Origin: Cudoniella acicularis
Lineage: Eukaryota; Ascomycota; Leotiomycetes; Helotiales; Helotiaceae
Reading direction: 5' to 3'
DNA length: 22,953 bases
NCBI GenBank assembly: GCA_013054445.1
Contig: JAAMPI010000923.1
Coordinates: forward strand, 1 to 22,953
Under the pieces are notes generated by a model. The model was not told the DNA's origin. It saw only the letters and a list, made by a program, of their open reading frames with translations, and did no database searches. This document shows, one piece after another, positions 17,912 through 22,953 of this stretch (its first letter is position 1; each line of letters starts with the position of its first letter). The position numbers were made by a program, and so were the translations under genes.

Positions 17912-19101
17912 CGCCGCTTTACTTACCCTCGCTTCACCTCAACCTCACCCATCCTCACCGGCCTTCTTGTGTGCACTCCACCACCTCACCTCTGCTCACC
18001 CCTCTTGCCTGGGATGTGCTCTTCCCCAGTCGCGCTGCTGCCGAGAGTGTCAACTCCTGGCGAGAAGGCTCCCGGGGCCGTGATAGGCTCCTGGTATCAG
18101 AATGGGCTCCCAGACTCACTATCCTAGTGTTGTGCATTAATGCTATTGCAGAGGTGGAGTTGGAATTCTGCCTTGCAATGCAGTCCTGATTCTCCTCTTT
18201 ACCGCGACTCTTGCCCTTAAGTTCTCTTCTCTCGCCCGCTCTCCTTACTATTTATCTTAACCATTCCTGTGACGAACTCAATCTGCTAGTCCCGTGACAA
18301 TTCCTGTCTGCCTTTAACGCTCTACTTTTTTCATTACTAGAATTCCGATTTACCAGGTTAGTAATATAAAGAAATTCTCACATTCTGTCTATGGCAAACC
18401 CTCCCTTTTGCTTGCAATCGCGAGAAACCACCGTCCCAAGATAGGCAAGAAAAAGGCAGCAAGTGTGACAGCGCTGGAGCGACAGCCAGTCACATGACAT
18501 AAGGAGTTCCCTGGGTCACATCAAGGGCCGTGATTAGGGTACTCCCGGGAGATAAAAGCATAGCTTTAGAATGATAACCTTCACCTCTAGAACCGGTAGA
18601 GGCAATTATTAGACCCCGTCAATTAAAATCATCCTCAAAGGCTATAATCACGTGTAATGCACGTGATCCAAAGATTTGATTCAAAATCACTTATTTCATA
18701 TTATAAGGCCGGCTCTAATTTTAGAGAGATTTCACGCGTTAATTAGCTCCTAAATATATGCCAAAATCATTATTATCTAAACTTACTAATTCTTAGTTTT
18801 TACCTCTTTTATCACGTGTTGTTACTTTCTATGATCACGTGAACAAAATTGATCCCCAGTGGTCACGTGCAGGGGGGCTTCGAATGTAAAAAAAAGCTAC
18901 GCTTTGAATCAATTCTCTTTCGCAAAGGATTAAAAAGGTTCTTATAAGGAGAGCTTAAACGCCCTATTAGAGCAGCGTGGATATATTACTATATATGCCT
19001 CAGTTCAATAGCAGAACCAACCCTGTAAGAGGAAGGGGTGGTGCAAGAATTATGGCAACCCCCTTTCGTACCCACACACATGGTTCCTTGCGAACGTTCT
19101 A
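17912..19101. other. Gene-free region with a cluster of CACGTG boxes
   Basis: CT-rich sequence to about 18350, then AT-rich sequence. No family-like frame. CACGTG occurs at 18649, 18660, 18813, 18836 and 18864, five times in about 220 bp, the first two only 11 bp apart. The left edge should hold the promoter of the zinc-array pseudogene; a GTAAGT lies 15-20 bp upstream of its first ATG, so a 5' intron is possible. The right edge is the 3' side of the hydrolase gene. Confidence 0.5.
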
Positions 19102-20214
19102 CTAAGGAAACTTAGGGCGCGTCCAATGATACTCAGGGGTCTCGGAGTCCACGCAGGCCACGTCCTTTACCGGGTTACCTGTAATGGCCGCAGTAAACCA
19201 ACCGAGGAATTGCACACCGTTGGTCTGACGAGTATAGAACCTATCCAGCACATGGGGACGTCCACGATTGTCCAGCGCATTTTTTGCTAGCACAGCGTCA
19301 TAGTACCCGCCGATGATGTTTTCGTCGTGCCCCCAGCTGGTATAGGTGCGGAAATTGGGAATCTTCGCGCGGATATAGGCGTGGGCGTCGTCCAAATTCG
19401 CCGGGACATCGGGGGCGTCCACACTCATGAGCCGCATGAAAAGGGCCTGAATATCATCGTGCCTTTCGTTGTATTGGTGAAAGATAATTTCAGGATGGAG
19501 CTCGGCCGCTCGAATATAGAGATCCTCAAATGACAGGCCGTCCATGCTCAAGTCATCGAAGCCCTTGACCCTCTTTAAAACGTTCGCCGTCCCCCAGGAT
19601 TTGAAGAGCGGTGCAAGTTTTTCGCCCACGCGATAGCCGCCCCCGCCATCTGCAAAATGGGTGACAGAGGCGTCCGGATAGTGTTGAGCAACGATATGAG
19701 TGTAAATGGGCGATGCGATCGCTCCTGCGCTCCACCCCATCACGGCGACGGTTTTGGAATCCGGGTAAGTCTTGAACATCCAATCTAAGGCAGACGCCGC
19801 ATTATCGTAGCCCTTGTGCAGGATATTGATCTTGCCCGCAGGCTGGCCGCCCATGGCAGGCACATCATAGACCATGACCGAGTCGCCAAGAAAGACATCT
19901 CCGTTGGCGGTGGGAAGATAGACTATGGTATAGTCAGCGAGCGGGTTTTCCGGGTTGTCGGTGTCGAAGACCCCGCCAAAATTACTCGGATCCCCTTCAA
20001 GGCCGGCAAAGGGCCGGTAAAACGGTTTCCCATGCAACGCACAGTTTTCTCCCGTCCAGCATGCGCCACCGCCGGAAAGGATGACGGCGAGCTTGGTGGG
20101 ATGGCCTTCCTTCACCCAAAAAGAGTAGGGAGTGCCCTGGGAGCATCCAGGCGCTCCTGCTGGCAGGACATTCCGCCAGTCATGTCTAAAGGATTGAACG
20201 AGTTTGTTTTGCAT
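19102..20214 (-). CDS. Pectinacetylesterase/Notum-like alpha/beta hydrolase, probably bacterial in origin
   Basis: A single 370-residue frame without introns. N-terminal block G-C-S-Q-G-T-P-Y-S-F-W (23-33), oxyanion region S-G-G-G-A-C-W-T-G (47-55), nucleophile elbow G-W-S-A-G with Ser162, likely acid Asp253 or Asp254 (R-H-D-D-I-Q) and His296 (S-W-G-H-D-E-N). These are marks of the pectinacetylesterase/Notum family, which removes acyl groups from polysaccharides or proteins; here the substrate is unknown. Wording of the blocks resembles proteobacterial members more than fungal or plant ones, and the GC-rich, intron-free frame contrasts with its intron-rich neighbour, so horizontal transfer is my inference. 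No signal peptide is visible with this start, although many relatives are exported. A purine-rich GAGGGAG lies 8 bases before the ATG, resembling a bacterial ribosome site, possibly by chance. A TATA box stands about 105 bp upstream. Confidence 0.85.
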   Translation of the reverse strand: MQNKLVQSFRHDWRNVLPAGAPGCSQGTPYSFWVKEGHPTKLAVILSGGGACWTGENCALHGKPFYRPFAGLEGDPSNFGGVFDTDNPENPLADYTIVYLPTANGDVFLGDSVMVYDVPAMGGQPAGKINILHKGYDNAASALDWMFKTYPDSKTVAVMGWSAGAIASPIYTHIVAQHYPDASVTHFADGGGGYRVGEKLAPLFKSWGTANVLKRVKGFDDLSMDGLSFEDLYIRAAELHPEIIFHQYNERHDDIQALFMRLMSVDAPDVPANLDDAHAYIRAKIPNFRTYTSWGHDENIIGGYYDAVLAKNALDNRGRPHVLDRFYTRQTNGVQFLGWFTAAITGNPVKDVACVDSETPEYHWTRPKFP

Positions 20215-20316
20215 GATTGTCTCCCTCGACGATGTGCGCTGTCAGCGATCTTCGGTTGCTGACCTTCAAGATTGCAATGTATAAGGATTAAGAGAGCGGA
20301 ACACAAACTGGCAGCC

Positions 20317-20326
20317 TTTATATAAA
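20317..20326 (-). promoter_or_regulatory. TATA box of the hydrolase gene
   Basis: TTTATATAAA on the minus strand, about 103 bp before the ATG at 20214 and a normal distance for a fungal core promoter. If the gene was transferred from bacteria, it has gained a eukaryotic promoter. Confidence 0.5.
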
Positions 20327-20411
20327 CGAGTTGCCACGGAACTGGTCCCTATTCAAGTGAATGCGTGGCCGCGTCAGCTCCTTGTCCGTGCCATGCAATC
20401 TAATGATTTCA

Positions 20412-20586
20412 TGCAACAAGTAGCGGGGGACACTGTAGTGTTGCAAAAAGAAAGATACATATCACAGGCGCAACGCTAACCATGTCTAGCCTTAGAAGCC
20501 ACTGCAACAAGTAACGGGGGACACTGTAGTGTTGCAAAAAGAAAGATAGATGTCACAGGCGCAACGCTAACCATGTCTAGCCTAGA
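20412..20586. repeat. 91-bp-period tandem duplication upstream of the hydrolase
   Basis: Unit 1 starts at 20412 and unit 2 at 20503, both with TGCAACAAGTA. About 82 bases match with only a few substitutions, ending near GTCTAGCCT. Each unit contains GCAACA and TGTTGC about 20 bases apart as a short inverted repeat. The duplication lies 200-370 bp upstream of the hydrolase ATG and downstream of the transcription factor gene. Confidence 0.85.
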
Positions 20587-20785
20587 GGAGCATCTGAGGC
20601 GCAAAGCGAACTAATAAAAGAGCAAAAATGTTACAATAGGAGCTGTCGCGTAACAACAAGCCACCTATTAGATAAGCATACCTGCCCAGATCAAAACATG
20701 CGCTTGTGTAACATAATCAGACAGATTCATAGAAGTATGCTACCGATTCGGTCAGTATTACATTTCAATCAAAGGTGCCTTTCAT

Positions 20786-22709
20786 TTAATTTACCTCCGA
20801 TAGCATAGTAGCTTGACCGATTCCCATATTCCGTCCAACCCACGCCAGACAGTCTTTCAGGTAGCCCTTCAGCACCGGATCGACCACGGACAACTTCGAT
20901 ACCCTATATAGAGTGTGCATTAAAAGCAAGCCGCCTACTGATGGGCCAGGGATCATCGCCCTAGATGTCATATCCGAAGCTAGAGCTTGGTTCAAAAATA
21001 CTTGCACGTTTTCCGCTAGGTAATATGGGATAGAAGCTGCAATGTCCAATGCGAGTTTTTGGGCCTCTTCCCAAATCAAAGGGTCAATTTCGGCATCTTG
21101 AGGTAAATGTGTGGTGGCCCAATGACAGCGGACTATAACGTCCAACACCAAAAGTTGAGATTTGTGGTAGGAGTTGATAATACAAGCAACATAAACTGGA
21201 GATCGTTAGTAGCTATAGTGGGGATATAAGACCAGACCATTGCTTACGATCATAGTAGCCTAAGACAGATCCTGGCCAGTAGCCTACTTCAGGTCTCCAA
21301 TATCTCAAGGTTAGCTATGAATACCAAAGTGGACAAAAGGATTCGAAAAACTTCGCCTATGCTCGAGAAACATTCGAAGTTTTTGAAAGCCTAGATTGTA
21401 GTATCTCTCAAGCTACCTTGGAATTGAAGCTGCAGCCGATGGACTTACCTCACACTATTATAATTGCTAGGTATAATACCAATCAAGCTTGATCTCCATT
21501 CTTTTGAGAGGTTTATTACACACTTCTGATAATCCGTCCTTAGTAGCTCAGCCTCCTGCTTGAGAAGCTGGAGATCATCGGTTACTGTTGCTTCTGTTTC
21601 ATCGGCCAACAACTTCTCCGCTTTCCGTATCAATGATATTGTCTTAACAAAGATTGGATCAAGTGTTGCCCATGGGGAATTTACTAATGGCATACAAATA
21701 ATACTGAATTTTTCTGATATCTGGAGAGTAGGTGTGGATATATTTTCAGGGTCCTCAATGTCCAAGTCCTTGAGGGAGAGGGGGTTGGGAAGCTGAAAGA
21801 GTTGGCCCCCACAAACAAGGTCAAATGGCGAATGTTTGTTCGTGAGAATGGCTGATACCCCTCGGGCATGAGCTACATGCGAGCCCAGTTCGGTACTAGT
21901 ACTCGTAATGATCTATCAACGTCAAATAACGTATTTATAACTTGTGCACACGCAATACTCACCTCATACAGACCCAATAGCACAGCAGTTATAAGTGAGT
22001 GAATGGTCGTGGACTTGCCTTCGTTGGAAATGGTCCAGCGGAAGGAGGGAAGTAAGTCAAAGTACAACGTCTCAGCTTTCTGTAAAAGCATAGGACTAGC
22101 TGCCTTCTTCCCAAGGTTTGCCAAAGAGATAATCTTACATGACTTTGCAATAGTTGACCCTGGCCCAGCTTTCTCAATTAGAGATTCAAGACCATTCAGA
22201 TATCCGCGAGATACTGTGCGATTTGATGAAGAAATGCAATAGTCGGAGATGAATGTTTGAAAAGCCGAGCTCTCTATTTCGGGCCAATTTAGATTTCCCA
22301 GTTCGCATGGGAGAATAGACTTTGGCATCGCTTCATGTTGACCATCCTCATTAGAATATTGACGTATTGATGATTGATGCTGTTCTCCGCAACTATTTCG
22401 AAAGAGGAGATCGGTCTCGGGTCGATACCCAGGACATTTACGTCTGCCTCTGGTGCATCTGAGGCACGACTAATGAGTAGGGAAGAATTTAGCCTCAATG
22501 AACTGCAATACTCCAGGTCGGGGATATTGTGCGCGTGCCTAGTGATTGGCAGTTCTCGAATGATATTCTAACTTACCGGGCGTGTCTCATCACACTACAC
22601 CTTGTTATTAGCATGATCGATTATTTATATTTGAAGTTCGAGAATAACGTGCTTTCTTCCTTCTCTGCTTGCATTCCTGACATGCCTTTGAGATTCCATA
22701 ATTCACCAT
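20786..22709 (-). CDS. Zn(II)2Cys6 fungal transcription factor
   Basis: Six exons: 22709-22653, 22594-22577, 22469-21963, 21912-21449, 21303-21248 and 21195-20786, total 503 residues, the usual size for this class. The start M-V-N-Y-G is typical of the family. The zinc cluster is C10-x2-C13-x6-C20-x6-C27-x2-C30-x6-C37, followed by P-G-Y, and is complete only when exons 1-3 are joined. Residues about 100-490 form the fungal-specific regulatory domain (PF11951-like), ending with Y-D-L-Y-V-A, then L-V-L-D-V-I-V-R-C. Introns of 107, 50, 145 and 52 bp have donors GTAAGT, GTGAGT, GTAAGT and GTAAGC; the last has a perfect TACTAAC branch. Intron 1 (22595-22652) appears to start with GC, and exon 2 is only 18 bp. 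The regulated genes are unknown; the adjacent hydrolase is one candidate. No stops occur in the spliced frame. Confidence 0.82.
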
Positions 22710-22953
22710 TGTCAAAAGCAGGTAATATAAGGATTACGAGCTTTGAAGCTGTTCGCCAAGGCTCACTGGCGCCGCTAGCGGCTCCTGCGGAGCCTTCTAG
22801 CTCTACCAGTAAGCCTATTAGCTCACGACGCTTCTAAGCTCGCTGCGGGCTGTTGGACTATCCCATGAGTCCCGTAAATCACGTGATCTATCCGTAAGTC
22901 ACGTGAATAGTCCGTAAGCCACGTGAATCGTCCGCAAGCTTAGTCTTATAGAC
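22710..22953. other. Upstream region of the transcription factor with CACGTG repeats
   Basis: No gene. Near 22768-22797 are GC-rich short palindromes (for example GGCTCCTGCGGAGCC). From 22871 the sequence becomes a 20-bp tandem repeat running out of the window. Confidence 0.6.
22871..22950. repeat. 20-bp tandem repeat, each complete unit with CACGTG
   Basis: Three complete units start at 22871, 22891 and 22911 on the pattern YCCGTAARYCACGTGAWYN; a fourth starts at 22931 (TCCGCAAGC) and diverges. All CACGTG boxes are exactly 20 bp apart, about two helical turns. The array is cut by the window edge. Confidence 0.85.

Noticed and set aside
22595..22652. GT donor (GTTATT at 22648) for the first intron of the transcription factor.
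   Set aside because: It leaves the reading frame broken with either available acceptor, whereas the GC donor gives exact Zn2Cys6 spacing.
1..22953. tRNA, rRNA or CRISPR features.
   Set aside because: No B-box with cloverleaf context, no rRNA-like block and no spaced identical repeats were found by eye.

Overview
The window looks like accessory chromosome sequence from a filamentous ascomycete (Pezizomycotina). The evidence is short spliceosomal introns (mostly 49-66 bp, with GTAAGT-like donors and CTAAY/CTGAC branch sites), fungus-specific families (HET, Goodbye, Zn(II)2Cys6 with the fungal regulatory domain), and AT-rich transposon relics with C-to-T damage of the repeat-induced point mutation (RIP) type. 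A helotialean (Leotiomycetes) origin is possible but unproven.

Layout. 1-480: decayed pogo/Fot1-type transposase tail. 1435-3368 (-): two-exon gene joining a fungal STAND N-terminal Goodbye domain to a subtilisin (S8) domain whose catalytic Ser and oxyanion Asn both appear lost. 3378-3535 (+): ankyrin-repeat scrap just upstream of its start. 3801-4569: AT-rich, no gene. 4570-4899: about 330-bp element with 40-41 bp inverted termini, holding six evenly spaced ACGCGT-type boxes upstream of a TATA box. 4927-5456 (-): unidentified broken gene. 5586-8426 (+): six-exon secreted S41-type peptidase. 8681-10774 (-): intact HET-domain gene. 11060-13083: 2,024-bp AT-saturated TIR transposon with TA target duplication. 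14474-17911 (-): a large broken gene with a GIY-YIG-like N-terminal half and a C-terminal tandem array of four modules, each a C2HC-like finger followed by a Zn2Cys6-type six-cysteine cluster. 19102-20214 (-): intronless pectinacetylesterase/Notum-like hydrolase that looks bacterial. 20786-22709 (-): complete six-exon Zn2Cys6 transcription factor. 22871-22953: 20-bp tandem repeats, each containing CACGTG.

How the parts relate. The Goodbye-subtilase, the ankyrin scrap and the HET gene belong to families used in fungal allorecognition and NLR-type immunity, so the left half resembles a gene-shuffling allorecognition neighbourhood built on transposon debris. The broken zinc-cluster-array gene is the most unusual object: nine of its in-frame stops are what C-to-T change of CAA, CAG or CGA would produce, and cluster spacing survives across its frameshifts. 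On the right, the hydrolase and the transcription factor lie on the same strand with about 570 bp between them, so regulation of the hydrolase by that factor is possible, but nothing in the sequence proves it. All intron calls, domain names and alignments were made by eye.
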